Shown here piece after piece: positions 42,718 through 51,377 of a DNA stretch of 64,000 bases. Under the pieces are notes generated by a model. It saw only the letters and a list, made by a program, of their open reading frames with translations. It was not told where the DNA came from and did no database searches. The position numbers were made by a program, and so were the translations under genes. The DNA comes from Cyclobacteriaceae bacterium (GTDB lineage Bacteria > Bacteroidota > Bacteroidia > Cytophagales > Cyclobacteriaceae), in NCBI GenBank assembly GCA_028285445.1, contig JANQPQ010000029.1:1-64000 (forward strand). Reading direction: 5' to 3'. Within the stretch, counting starts at the first letter, position 1; each line of letters opens with the position of its first letter.

Positions 42718-44784
42718 ATGATTTCATGGTCCCCATTTCCTTTTGTTCGAGTAACCGCCTGCTTCCTAATAGGTATTCTTCTCTCTCTGCAAACGGACAG
42801 CCCGTCAAATATTTCAGCTGGTGCTACTATAGCCGCGTTGGTGATCTTCCTTTATGTCAGGAAGGTGGTTATTGACAAAGGCTTTTTCACTCACAACTTT
42901 CTGATTGGGGCATCTGCTTTTCTCCTTCTAGGCCTGGCAGGTTTTTATCGAACATCCACAGCTATTGAACGATCAAGACCTTCCATGATGCCATGGGACA
43001 AGGTAAGCGGCTACCAGGTTATGCTTGTGGATTTCCCCGTTGATAAAGGAAAGAACACCCGGGTGTTGGGAGAGTTGCAAACCGTTAGAGTAGACTCAAC
43101 TTGGGTTCAGGCCAATGGCAAAATTAGTATTACAGTTTCAGCTTATAATGACTCATCTATTAATTTCAAATATGGCCACAAGTTGCTTGTTAAAGGAAAG
43201 CCAACCAGGCCACGAGGGCCACAAAATCCCCATGAGTTTGATTACCGCAACTACCTGGAGCATCAGGGCATACATCTGCAGCATTTTGCTAGCTCCAATG
43301 ATTTAGTGGTGCTGGGTACGAAGACTAGCCATCTGAAATCTCTGGCGTTTGAATACCGGGAACTATTCAAGAACATCCTGCAGAGATTTACAGCAGAAGA
43401 CACTCGACCAGTGGTGCTTGCTTTGGTAATTGGAGTACGGGACTTATTAGACAATTCAATGAAAGAGGCTTATGCAGCTGCTGGCGCCATGCATATTCTG
43501 GCTGTTTCGGGTTTGCACGTGGGCATTATCTATGGAATACTTATGGCTTGTCTAGGTCGCTTAAGAAGATATAAACATGGAAGGGTTGTTCTCATAATTG
43601 CTTCTTTAGCGTTGCTTTGGTCTTACGCGCTTGTTACCGGACTTTCGCCGTCTGTGTTGCGAGCGTCAACGATGTTTTCATTTATTGCTATCGCTCAAAA
43701 CTCCGGCCGCCAAACCAATATATACAATACTCTGGCTGCCTCAGCTTTTTTCCTCCTATTGTACAATCCTTTGATAATTACCTCAGTTGGATTTCAGTTA
43801 TCATATGTGGCGGTAATAGGAATCGTCTACCTTCAGCAGAGATTCTATCGCCTGATAAACTGTCGTTGGTGGATTTTGGATAAAATGTGGGCATTGACCA
43901 CCGTGTCGTTGGCAGCACAGATAGCCACCTTTCCCATTAGCGTCTATTATTTTCATCAATTCCCAACTTATTTCTTCGTATCTAATCTAGTGGTAATTCC
44001 CGCAGCATTTTTGATTCTTGCCATGGGGCTAAGCCTTATAGCATTTAGTGCCATAGAGTTAGTGGCTGGAGCAGTAGGTAAGGTTATCGATGTGCTAGTT
44101 GGCCTTAACAATAAGTTTGTGCTAATGATCGAAGGTCTGCCGCTTAGTACAATCTCACCGATAACACTTTCAGGGCTACAATCTGCTTTGATCTATGTAT
44201 TTATCGTAGCTGTCGCATTATTGTTTGCTTACCGGAAAGTCAGGTACTTAAAACTTGCTGCTGCAAGCTGGATATTGGTCTTTTTATTGGAGGTAGACCA
44301 TGTGGTGCAAAAAAACCAAGCCACTAAGTTTATTGCATATTCTGTTCCCGGCTATACCAACATTGATTTCATAGACAGTGGAAAGTTAAGAAGCTATCGG
44401 TCGTCTAGTGATGAGACGCCGACATCCAAGATTGATTATCATATCCAACCAAATCGAAATGCCCTGGGGTTGCCATACTTGCCCAGTGCAAACATGGTAC
44501 ATAAGAGAGGCGATGATTTTGATTTGATTAGCTGGAATGGCCAAACTATTGGGGTATTAAAGCGCCTTTCGGCAAGCGAATTACCTTTTAGCCTAGATTA
44601 TTTGATTGTTGCCAACAATGCCATTAATGACTTTGCTCAGTTGGCCAAGTTTCAATTTCAGTTCCTGGTAATCGACAGTTCAAACAAATTTTACATTGCA
44701 GAAAGGCTCAAAACCAAGGCTGAAGAATTAAATTTACCCCATTACTCATTGCTCCATTCAGGAGCCTTAGAGGTGAATTTATAA
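42718..44784 (+). CDS. ComEC/Rec2-family DNA uptake membrane protein, without metallo-beta-lactamase domain
   Basis: A 688-aa polytopic protein. N-terminal DUF4131/OB-like region (about 1-190, YGHKLLVKGKPTRPRGPQNPHEFDYRNYLEHQGI), then the competence core of about eight to ten helices with the hallmark AAGAMHILAVSGLHVGIIYGIL and LVTGLSPSVLRASTMF. ComEC forms the inner-membrane channel for transforming DNA. The C-terminal 130 residues have no HxHxDH motif, so the nuclease-like metallo-beta-lactamase domain of many ComEC proteins is absent; this is common in Bacteroidota. It lies 49 bases after phoH and 3 before the crotonase gene. Confidence 0.9.
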   Translation: MISWSPFPFVRVTACFLIGILLSLQTDSPSNISAGATIAALVIFLYVRKVVIDKGFFTHNFLIGASAFLLLGLAGFYRTSTAIERSRPSMMPWDKVSGYQVMLVDFPVDKGKNTRVLGELQTVRVDSTWVQANGKISITVSAYNDSSINFKYGHKLLVKGKPTRPRGPQNPHEFDYRNYLEHQGIHLQHFASSNDLVVLGTKTSHLKSLAFEYRELFKNILQRFTAEDTRPVVLALVIGVRDLLDNSMKEAYAAAGAMHILAVSGLHVGIIYGILMACLGRLRRYKHGRVVLIIASLALLWSYALVTGLSPSVLRASTMFSFIAIAQNSGRQTNIYNTLAASAFFLLLYNPLIITSVGFQLSYVAVIGIVYLQQRFYRLINCRWWILDKMWALTTVSLAAQIATFPISVYYFHQFPTYFFVSNLVVIPAAFLILAMGLSLIAFSAIELVAGAVGKVIDVLVGLNNKFVLMIEGLPLSTISPITLSGLQSALIYVFIVAVALLFAYRKVRYLKLAAASWILVFLLEVDHVVQKNQATKFIAYSVPGYTNIDFIDSGKLRSYRSSSDETPTSKIDYHIQPNRNALGLPYLPSANMVHKRGDDFDLISWNGQTIGVLKRLSASELPFSLDYLIVANNAINDFAQLAKFQFQFLVIDSSNKFYIAERLKTKAEELNLPHYSLLHSGALEVNL

Positions 44785-44787
44785 GCT

Positions 44788-45561
44788 ATGAACTTCACAG
44801 AATATTCCACCCAGAATCGTATTGGCTACATAACACTTAATCGACCAGATAAGAGGAATGCCCTTAATTATGAGTTTGTGTCTGAGTTGAAGAGTACATT
44901 TGATTTGGCCGAAAATGATGAAAATGCGAAAGTGATTGTACTCCGGGCAGCGGGAAAAGCTTTCTGTGCCGGGGCTGACCTGGCCTATATTCAACAGCTG
45001 CAAAGTAACAGTTATGAAGAGAACTTAGAAGACTCATCGCATTTGAGAGATCTATTTTTGAAGATCTATAAATCTGGCAAAGTTGTAATTGGTCAGATTC
45101 AGGGACATGCCATTGCGGGGGGTGCCGGGCTGGCAGCTCTTTGCGATTACTCCATAACTGTACCTGAGGCAAAATTTGGTTACACCGAGGTAAGAATTGG
45201 GTTTGTGCCTGCCTTGGTAAAAGTATTTCTTCTAAGAAAAATAGGTGAAGCAAAGTCAAAGGAACTGTTGTTAACCGGCAAACTTGTTTCAGCGCAGCAT
45301 GCTCAAGAATTGGGTCTAATTAATGAGGTGGTCTCCGCCCATGGGTTAAGTTCTTATGTAGAGGATTTTGCACAGGAGTTAATTCAAAATAACTCGGCTC
45401 AATCAATGGCACTTACAAAGAAAATGATTGCTGAAGTGCAGTCCTTGTCACTGGAGGACGCATTGCAATTCGCTGCGGAACAAAATGCGAAAGCGCGAGG
45501 AAGTAGCGATTGCCAGAAAGGCATAAAGGCATTTCTTGACAAGGAAGAGATCAAATGGTAA
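44788..45561 (+). CDS. Enoyl-CoA hydratase/isomerase family protein
   Basis: A 257-aa crotonase-fold enzyme of usual length. Oxyanion-hole segments are KAFCAGADLAYIQQ and GHAIAGGAGLAALCDYSI; a putative catalytic Glu lies in FGYTEVRIGFVPALV. The TEVRIGF sequence is often found in methylglutaconyl-CoA hydratase-like members of leucine degradation. A phenylacetate-pathway hydratase (PaaF/PaaG-type) is the other option, but it is 40 kb from paaABCD. The gene starts 3 bases after comEC, an operon without obvious functional logic. Confidence 0.88.
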   Translation: MNFTEYSTQNRIGYITLNRPDKRNALNYEFVSELKSTFDLAENDENAKVIVLRAAGKAFCAGADLAYIQQLQSNSYEENLEDSSHLRDLFLKIYKSGKVVIGQIQGHAIAGGAGLAALCDYSITVPEAKFGYTEVRIGFVPALVKVFLLRKIGEAKSKELLLTGKLVSAQHAQELGLINEVVSAHGLSSYVEDFAQELIQNNSAQSMALTKKMIAEVQSLSLEDALQFAAEQNAKARGSSDCQKGIKAFLDKEEIKW

Positions 45562-45570
45562 CCGGCTTCT

Positions 45571-46455
45571 CTAATTGCAATTCGGCCGGGCCGCCTCTAC
45601 TGAATCGTTAGGATTGCAGGTACGAAAAAATCTAGATCCATTTAATAGGGTATGACCATCTTGATTGGTTGTGAGCGCGTATTCGGAGATGTTGCCGTTC
45701 GTGAATTTCAGTTGTAAAACTGGCTCGCCACCGTCTTGAACAACTTCCCAGGTTCCAGCACCGTCATTATTATTGTAACTGTATGCACTGGAGCCACCTG
45801 TGCTTATACTCATGTCAGAGTTATCGCTGTACTGAAAATAGCCTTGTGCACAAAGGTCAATTACGGTCTTGTCACTGTAACCACTAAAATCACTTCCGTC
45901 ACTGGAACTATAGGTGTTGTAGTAACTTAATCGGCAGCCACTTAGGTCAGTCTTCCACTGGCTAACAGCGGGATTACTTTTTGGTGTGGAAAACTCAAAG
46001 CTGTTTGCAAGAGTAGCAATGGCTTGCTCGTGTTCGGATGAAAATAGCTGCGGTTCGGTTACTATCAGCATGGTTACTCCGCCGTTAGCTCTGGCTACCA
46101 GGCTTATGCCCCTGGCTTTTACTTGCTGCCATTCAAGGGTGCCAGCGAAATCACCTACCAATCCCTGTTTTCCAAAAGGCTTGAGCTCTGATGTTAATTT
46201 CAGATTCGTCCCGTTTTCATCAACAATACCTTGTGCGGCCTCTCTTCTTATTTCATCTAAGTTGCCATACTGATGTTCAGTGATAATTATGACACCGGGA
46301 ATCGTGTGACTTCCCAAAATATACATGTCTTCGCCTTCTTGAGCTACCCATCCCTGCGGTACAGTAAACTTTATGCCGTAATATGGAAGAGATATTACCT
46401 CTTGGGCAACAGAACGTGATGAGACCAGAATAGCACAAAACAATAGTACTCTCAT
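45571..46455 (-). CDS. Hypothetical secreted protein
   Basis: A 294-aa protein with a signal peptide (MRVLLFCAILVSSRSVAQ). The first half (about 22-155) starts ISLPYYGIKFTVPQGWVAQEGEDMYILGS, reminiscent of the PsbP/MOG1-like fold seen in DUF1795-type proteins. The second half (about 160-290) has a Tyr/Ser/Asp-rich segment (YYNTYSSSDGSDFSGYSD) and two cysteine pairs. No catalytic motif is recognisable. It is convergent with the crotonase gene, 9 bases apart. Confidence 0.75.
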   Translation of the reverse strand: MRVLLFCAILVSSRSVAQEVISLPYYGIKFTVPQGWVAQEGEDMYILGSHTIPGVIIITEHQYGNLDEIRREAAQGIVDENGTNLKLTSELKPFGKQGLVGDFAGTLEWQQVKARGISLVARANGGVTMLIVTEPQLFSSEHEQAIATLANSFEFSTPKSNPAVSQWKTDLSGCRLSYYNTYSSSDGSDFSGYSDKTVIDLCAQGYFQYSDNSDMSISTGGSSAYSYNNNDGAGTWEVVQDGGEPVLQLKFTNGNISEYALTTNQDGHTLLNGSRFFRTCNPNDSVEAARPNCN

Positions 46456-46487
46456 ACCGGGTTAGTTTACTTAAAGCTAGTAAATTT

Positions 46488-47051
46488 CTAATCGTATTGG
46501 TAGCCTTTGCCACCATCCACCTCCAACTCAACTCCAAGGCCCATCACAATTCTGTTTACAAAGTTGAAATAAGCAATTACCAGGGCAGCATCTAATATGG
46601 CTCTTTCTTCCAAACCGGTTTGTTTCAACTGATCAATCTGTTTTTCTTCATCAAGTGATGAAGGGTCTACTGTCAGGTCTTGCGCATATTGACACAGAGC
46701 TTTGTCTGAGTCACTGAGTTCTAAAGATTTCCAATCCCTGGCCAGTTGGTCAACTTTCGACTGATCTTTCCAAAAATGATTAAGTGCTTCACCGTGATGG
46801 GTTACACAGTAGTTGCACTTGTTGCCAGCTGAAACAATCACTGCCATCATTTCACGTTGGTACCGTCGTAAAGGAGACTGGCCAAACATAATGGTCATGT
46901 ATAGATCCATATGGTTTAGAATCGACTCCGGATTGAGGCTTTGTATCTTATGTATTTCTGCCAATTTGCCTCTTTTCTTTACCAGGTCATCATAGATCTC
47001 CAGCAATCGACCTTCGGCTTCATCATGTTGTATTACCTTTATGTAGGGCAT
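46488..47051 (-). CDS. AhpD-like peroxidase-related protein
   Basis: A 187-aa carboxymuconolactone decarboxylase/AhpD-fold protein of the peroxidase-related type. The redox signature CNYCVTHHGEAL (CxxCxxxH) sits in the helix after RRYQREMMAVIVSAGNK. The length (about 180-190) and the LNHMDLYMTIMFGQSPL region fit this subgroup. It probably reduces organic peroxides or acts as a thiol oxidoreductase. It is divergent from recQ; the two ATGs are 45 bases apart. Confidence 0.88.
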   Translation of the reverse strand: MPYIKVIQHDEAEGRLLEIYDDLVKKRGKLAEIHKIQSLNPESILNHMDLYMTIMFGQSPLRRYQREMMAVIVSAGNKCNYCVTHHGEALNHFWKDQSKVDQLARDWKSLELSDSDKALCQYAQDLTVDPSSLDEEKQIDQLKQTGLEERAILDAALVIAYFNFVNRIVMGLGVELEVDGGKGYQYD

Positions 47052-47096
47052 AAGAAAATGTTTGTTCCCCCTTAAATATAGGCTAATTTAATATCG

Positions 47097-49007
47097 ATGG
47101 AACGCCAGCAGCCCATAGAGATCCTGAAGCAGTATTGGGGCTATGATTCATTCAGAACACTTCAGGAAGACATCATATCCGCCGCAATAGCTGGCCATGA
47201 TGTGTTGGCCTTGTTGCCCACCGGAGGGGGTAAATCTATTTGTTTTCAGGTACCGGCCTTAGCACTGGAGGGACTATGCCTGGTGGTTTCTCCCTTGATA
47301 GCCTTGATGAAAGATCAGGTAGAAAACCTTAAGGCCAGAGGCATTTCAGCAGCGGCTATCTATTCGGGCATGTCGGCAAGAGAGGTTGACCTGACCCTTG
47401 ATAATTGCATTTATGGTGATATTAAATTTCTCTATTTATCCCCGGAAAGACTGAAAACAGATCTTTTCAAAGAGCGGGTACAGAAAATGAAGTTGGCGCT
47501 TTTTGTAGTGGATGAAGCTCACTGTATTTCGCAATGGGGCTATGACTTCAGACCGGCCTACTTGGAGATACTGGAGTTCAAAAAGCAATGGCCTGAATTA
47601 AATACCATGGCACTTACTGCCACGGCTACCAAGCAAGTCCAGGAAGATATTCAGGAGAAGCTTGGGTTTAAAGACGGGACATTGTTCCGGAAGAGCTTCG
47701 CACGAGCCAATTTATCGTATTCAGTCAGGGAGGTTGAAGACAAGAAAAATAAATTATTGGAGGTGCTGACTAAAGTTTCAGGAACGGGTATAGTTTATGC
47801 CTCCACACGGAAGGCAACAGTTGATGTTGCAAAATGGCTGCAGAAGAATAATGTAAGTGCTGACTACTACCATGGGGGGCTAGACCATAAAGAGAGAATG
47901 TTAAAGCAAGAGGGCTGGATAGAGAATAAAATTAGGGTTATGGTTTGTACTAACGCGTTTGGTATGGGAATCGACAAGCCTGATGTAAGGATTGTGGCCC
48001 ATATGGATTTGCCGCCTAATCTTGAATCATATTACCAGGAAGCAGGCAGAGCTGGCCGCGACGAACGAAATGCTTTTGCGGTAGTTATCTATGAGAAGAA
48101 GGACTTAGAGGAACTCCTAAAGAAGACCTCCGGGTCAAATCCAAAGCTTGCATTTATTCAGGGTGTTTATCAGGCTTTAGCTAACCATTTTCAACTGGCA
48201 GTCGGCAGCAATAGCTTCAAAACTTATGACTTTGAAATCTCGGAATTTGCTACTAAATACCAATTGGATCCAATCCAATTGTTTCATGGGTTAAAGGTAT
48301 TGGAGAGGGCCAGTATTATTGAATTGTCGGAGGGTTTCCACCATCCATCCAGGGTCCTGATCAAGTTCAAAAATGAAGAACTTTACCGATTTCAAGTGGC
48401 CTATCCCAAATATGATAGTCTTATAAAAGGCTTGCTAAGATTATATGGTGGAGAGTTGTACTCGAATTTTGTCACAGTTTCTGAGACAAGATTGGCCGCT
48501 TATTTAGAAACTGATTTAACAGAAATAATTGAAGGCTTACATGCTCTTTCCAAACAGGGAGTACTTATCTATTCGCCACAAAAAGACAAGCCACAAATAG
48601 CCTTTGCTCAGCCGCGATTGGATGCAACCAACTTGCAACTTGATGAAGCATGGCTTAAACAAAAACGAAGGCAGGATTCTGATCGCGCCCAATCTGTGGT
48701 CGATTACATCCAGCACCGCCATAGATGCAGGACCCAAATACTACTAGAGTATTTCGATGAAGTTTCATATGATAAGTGCGGGGTTTGTGATATCTGCCTT
48801 AATGAGAAACAGGCAGATGACTACACGGTAGCTGAAAGCTATCGTGATCTGGTAAAGAAAGAATTGGATGGCAAGAGCAAAGTGGAAAAGTCGAAACTGA
48901 TGAAATTAGTTGGTGGTAACGAATCCAGGCTCATTGATACATTGAGAAAAATGCAGGATGCCGGTGAAATTGAGCTGGAGGGTGATTTTATCTTGCGCCT
49001 TTATTAA
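47097..49007 (+). CDS. recQ: RecQ-family ATP-dependent DNA helicase
   Basis: A 636-aa 3'-5' DNA helicase. Motif 0 (YWGYDSFRTLQEDII), Walker A LLPTGGGKSICFQVPA, DEAH box VVDEAHCISQWGYDFRP, and motifs V-VI (NAFGMGIDKPDVR, YYQEAGRAGRDE) are all clear. After the helicase core comes a winged-helix-like region (about 370-500), then the zinc cluster (C.......CGVCDIC, about 545-565) and a second small helical domain (about 575-636). No HRDC domain is obvious. The 3' end overlaps mobA by 20 bases on the opposite strand. Confidence 0.93.
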   Translation: MERQQPIEILKQYWGYDSFRTLQEDIISAAIAGHDVLALLPTGGGKSICFQVPALALEGLCLVVSPLIALMKDQVENLKARGISAAAIYSGMSAREVDLTLDNCIYGDIKFLYLSPERLKTDLFKERVQKMKLALFVVDEAHCISQWGYDFRPAYLEILEFKKQWPELNTMALTATATKQVQEDIQEKLGFKDGTLFRKSFARANLSYSVREVEDKKNKLLEVLTKVSGTGIVYASTRKATVDVAKWLQKNNVSADYYHGGLDHKERMLKQEGWIENKIRVMVCTNAFGMGIDKPDVRIVAHMDLPPNLESYYQEAGRAGRDERNAFAVVIYEKKDLEELLKKTSGSNPKLAFIQGVYQALANHFQLAVGSNSFKTYDFEISEFATKYQLDPIQLFHGLKVLERASIIELSEGFHHPSRVLIKFKNEELYRFQVAYPKYDSLIKGLLRLYGGELYSNFVTVSETRLAAYLETDLTEIIEGLHALSKQGVLIYSPQKDKPQIAFAQPRLDATNLQLDEAWLKQKRRQDSDRAQSVVDYIQHRHRCRTQILLEYFDEVSYDKCGVCDICLNEKQADDYTVAESYRDLVKKELDGKSKVEKSKLMKLVGGNESRLIDTLRKMQDAGEIELEGDFILRLY

Positions 49008-49596
49008 TGGTGTCCTTTATTGCTTGATATTCCTGGGGAGTATTTGCATTTCTGAACATACTTTCCATTGCAGCCGGGATTAGTTTTAATCGTTTGGTGT
49101 GCATAAATTCCATCAACCCTCTTTTCCCTTGATTATAGTAGCTATCAAGATCGGTTAATACCCAAGGCTCCCAAATGCTGGGTAGCGGTGCAATATCACC
49201 CTCGTTCTTGAAACAAGTAATGTCATTCGCCATATCCCTGGTTTGAATTAAAGACTCTATAGCAGTTGCTTCAAGAAAAGGCAAATCACAAGGAAGGAAT
49301 AAACAGGATTTACTAGGGTTAGAAATCATCACCGATCTGATTCCAGAGATTGGGCCCTGGGCAATCTCCAGATCCAGTATGGTGTCGAATTCTTTTGGCA
49401 AAAGATCTACCTGATCAGGCCGACAGGAAACTACAAAAGGCAAACGTAGATCAAGTAATATTTCTCCCAGATGTTCAGCTTGGTTCTTGGCGTGATAGTA
49501 GAGAAACGCCTTATCCATTCCCATTCTGCGGCTTTGTCCGCCTATGAGGATAGCGGCTATTACATTCTCTCTACCTGGAGAAGTCTCTTTTGCCAC
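48988..49596 (-). CDS. mobA: Molybdenum cofactor guanylyltransferase
   Basis: A 202-aa nucleotidyltransferase. The signature LIGGQSRRMGMDKAF (GGxSxRMGxDK type) is at residues 17-31. The strand-loop FLPCDLPFL holds the metal-binding Asp and AQGPISGIRSVM is typical of MobA. It attaches GMP to molybdopterin; members that act on other nucleotides exist, but the neighbouring moaC and moeA support this. It overlaps the end of moaC by 26 bases and the recQ 3' end by 20. Confidence 0.9.
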   Translation of the reverse strand: MAKETSPGRENVIAAILIGGQSRRMGMDKAFLYYHAKNQAEHLGEILLDLRLPFVVSCRPDQVDLLPKEFDTILDLEIAQGPISGIRSVMISNPSKSCLFLPCDLPFLEATAIESLIQTRDMANDITCFKNEGDIAPLPSIWEPWVLTDLDSYYNQGKRGLMEFMHTKRLKLIPAAMESMFRNANTPQEYQAIKDTINKGAR

Positions 49597-50050
49597 CGGT
49601 CTTTTTCATTAGTTTGGTTTCCCGAATAACGATGTCATGTGAAAGGGCTTTACACATATCATAAATTGTGATGGCAGCAAGACTGGAGCCAACAATAGCC
49701 TCCATCTCTACACCGGTTTTTGCTTCAACCGATACCTCACAAGAAATGCGTATTTCTCTTGCCGAGTGTTTCTCAATTTCTATACGACAACCATCTACAG
49801 GTAAAGGGTGACAGAAAGGAATTAAGTTGGCCGTTTGCTTAACTGCGTTGGTACCTGCAACAATGGCGGTATGAAATACTGGCCCTTTAGCCGTCTTAAT
49901 ATCACCGTCATCCATCAGTGACATGATTTCCTCACCAAGGTCCACGATGGTTTGGGCCCTGGCCGTTCGGCGGGAAAGTTTTTTACTGCCGACATCCACC
50001 ATGCGAGGGTTTCCACTGTCATCAACATGAGTAAGTTTATCTGCGCTCAT
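49571..50050 (-). CDS. moaC: Cyclic pyranopterin monophosphate synthase MoaC
   Basis: A 159-aa MoaC with all family blocks: LTHVDDSGNPRMVDVGSK, KGPVFHTAIVAGTNAVKQT, IPFCHPLPVDG (active-site His), EVSVEAKTGVEMEA and TIYDMCKALSHDI. It converts the 8-oxo-7,8-dihydroGTP cyclic intermediate to cPMP, the first pterin of molybdenum-cofactor synthesis. It is divergent from moeA and upstream of mobA, so this is a small cofactor cluster. The partner MoaA is not in the window. Confidence 0.95.
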   Translation of the reverse strand: MSADKLTHVDDSGNPRMVDVGSKKLSRRTARAQTIVDLGEEIMSLMDDGDIKTAKGPVFHTAIVAGTNAVKQTANLIPFCHPLPVDGCRIEIEKHSAREIRISCEVSVEAKTGVEMEAIVGSSLAAITIYDMCKALSHDIVIRETKLMKKTGGKRDFSR

Positions 50051-50113
50051 TGCTACTGTTTGTCGTCATCAGTATAAATTTACAGCCCTATAATCAATTT
50101 AAAAATTTCCGAC

Positions 50114-51310
50114 ATGATACCAGTCGAAGAGGCCTACGAAATTCTGATGTCAAATTTATGTAAGTCCAAGACAGAACCAGTAGACATTAGAAAGTCGGTG
50201 GGTAGAATACTCACAGAATCAATTTATGCAGATAGGAATTTCCCTCCCTTTGACAGGGTTACCATGGATGGCATTGCAATCAGGTTTGAAGACTGGCAAC
50301 AAGGTATTAGGGAATTCAAAGTACAGGAAATGCAAGTGGCTGGCAACCCCCCAGTGACTTTGCGCAAATCGGGGAATTGCATTGAAGTAATGACCGGAGC
50401 CATGATGCCTGAAGGTGCTGATACCATAGTAAGATATGAAGATTTCGAAATTGAAAAGAAGGTTGCGGTTGTTAAAGAACTTAAGCTGAAAAAAGGTGCC
50501 AACGTACACGATGAGGGCAGCGATCGTGCAATTGGTGATCAATTATTGGAACCAGGGGGCATCATAGGGCCCGCCGAAGCCGCTGTGATCGCGACAGTTG
50601 GTGAATCGATTGTGCAAGTTGCTGAGCCCCCGAAGGTGGCTATTCTTACCACTGGCGATGAGTTGGTTGACATTGATGAAGAGCCTCTGCCTCACCAAAT
50701 TCGAAAGTCAAACTCATTTGCCATTGATGGCGCATTGAAGGAGCTGGGTGTCACATCTACCATTCTTCATCTTAACGATGAAAAAGAGGTGATGAAATCA
50801 ACCATTGAGGAGGTTTTGGATAAGCATGAGGTATTGATTCTGTCTGGAGGTGTTTCAAAGGGAAAGAAGGACTTTGTTCCAGAGGTACTTGAAGAACTTG
50901 GTGTGGAGAAGCTTTTTCACAGAGTAAAGCAGCGCCCTGGGAAACCATTTTGGTTTGGTGTTCGCCAAACAGAGGAGGGAACCAATTATGTTTTTGCCCT
51001 GCCTGGAAATCCTGTTAGCACGTTCCTTTGCTACTACCGATACGTTAAGCCGTGGCTTTTTCGTTCTATGGGTGGCAACCTTACCAATGAAATTGCCACT
51101 CTGGATGGCGACTTTAAATTTGAGCCGGATTTGACCTACTTTTTACAGGTGAAACTAAGTAACGAGGGAGTTCTAAAAGCCGCTCCAATTGCTGGGGGAG
51201 GGTCTGGTGATTTGGCTAACCTTGTCGAATGCGATGCTTTCATGGAACTTCCCGCCACTAAGAAGGCATTTAACAAGGGAGAGACTTTCCCTATTTACCG
51301 GTATAGATAG
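50114..51310 (+). CDS. moeA: Molybdopterin molybdenumtransferase MoeA
   Basis: A 398-aa MoeA with the family layout: N-terminal domain (VEEAYEILMS, then DRVTMDGIAIRFEDW), the EVMTGAMMPEGADTIVRYED block, the MoCF-binding fold with ILTTGDELVD and LSGGVSKGKKDFV, and the PGNPVSTFLCYYRY segment. It inserts molybdenum into adenylated molybdopterin. It is divergent from moaC with a 63-base gap. Confidence 0.95.
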   Translation: MIPVEEAYEILMSNLCKSKTEPVDIRKSVGRILTESIYADRNFPPFDRVTMDGIAIRFEDWQQGIREFKVQEMQVAGNPPVTLRKSGNCIEVMTGAMMPEGADTIVRYEDFEIEKKVAVVKELKLKKGANVHDEGSDRAIGDQLLEPGGIIGPAEAAVIATVGESIVQVAEPPKVAILTTGDELVDIDEEPLPHQIRKSNSFAIDGALKELGVTSTILHLNDEKEVMKSTIEEVLDKHEVLILSGGVSKGKKDFVPEVLEELGVEKLFHRVKQRPGKPFWFGVRQTEEGTNYVFALPGNPVSTFLCYYRYVKPWLFRSMGGNLTNEIATLDGDFKFEPDLTYFLQVKLSNEGVLKAAPIAGGGSGDLANLVECDAFMELPATKKAFNKGETFPIYRYR

Positions 51311-51350
51311 CAGCATCGGCTATTCCGTTTCAAATACAGGTTGTTTAACT

Positions 51351-51358
51351 TAAATTTG
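51351..51358 (+). promoter_or_regulatory. -7 element of ffh
   Basis: TAAATTTG at 51351-51358 is a full match to TAnnTTTG, 19 bases before the ffh ATG. The -33 region (GTTT, 51327-51330) is weak. Confidence 0.55.
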
Positions 51359-51377
51359 CAGGCTAATTACAACAAGT

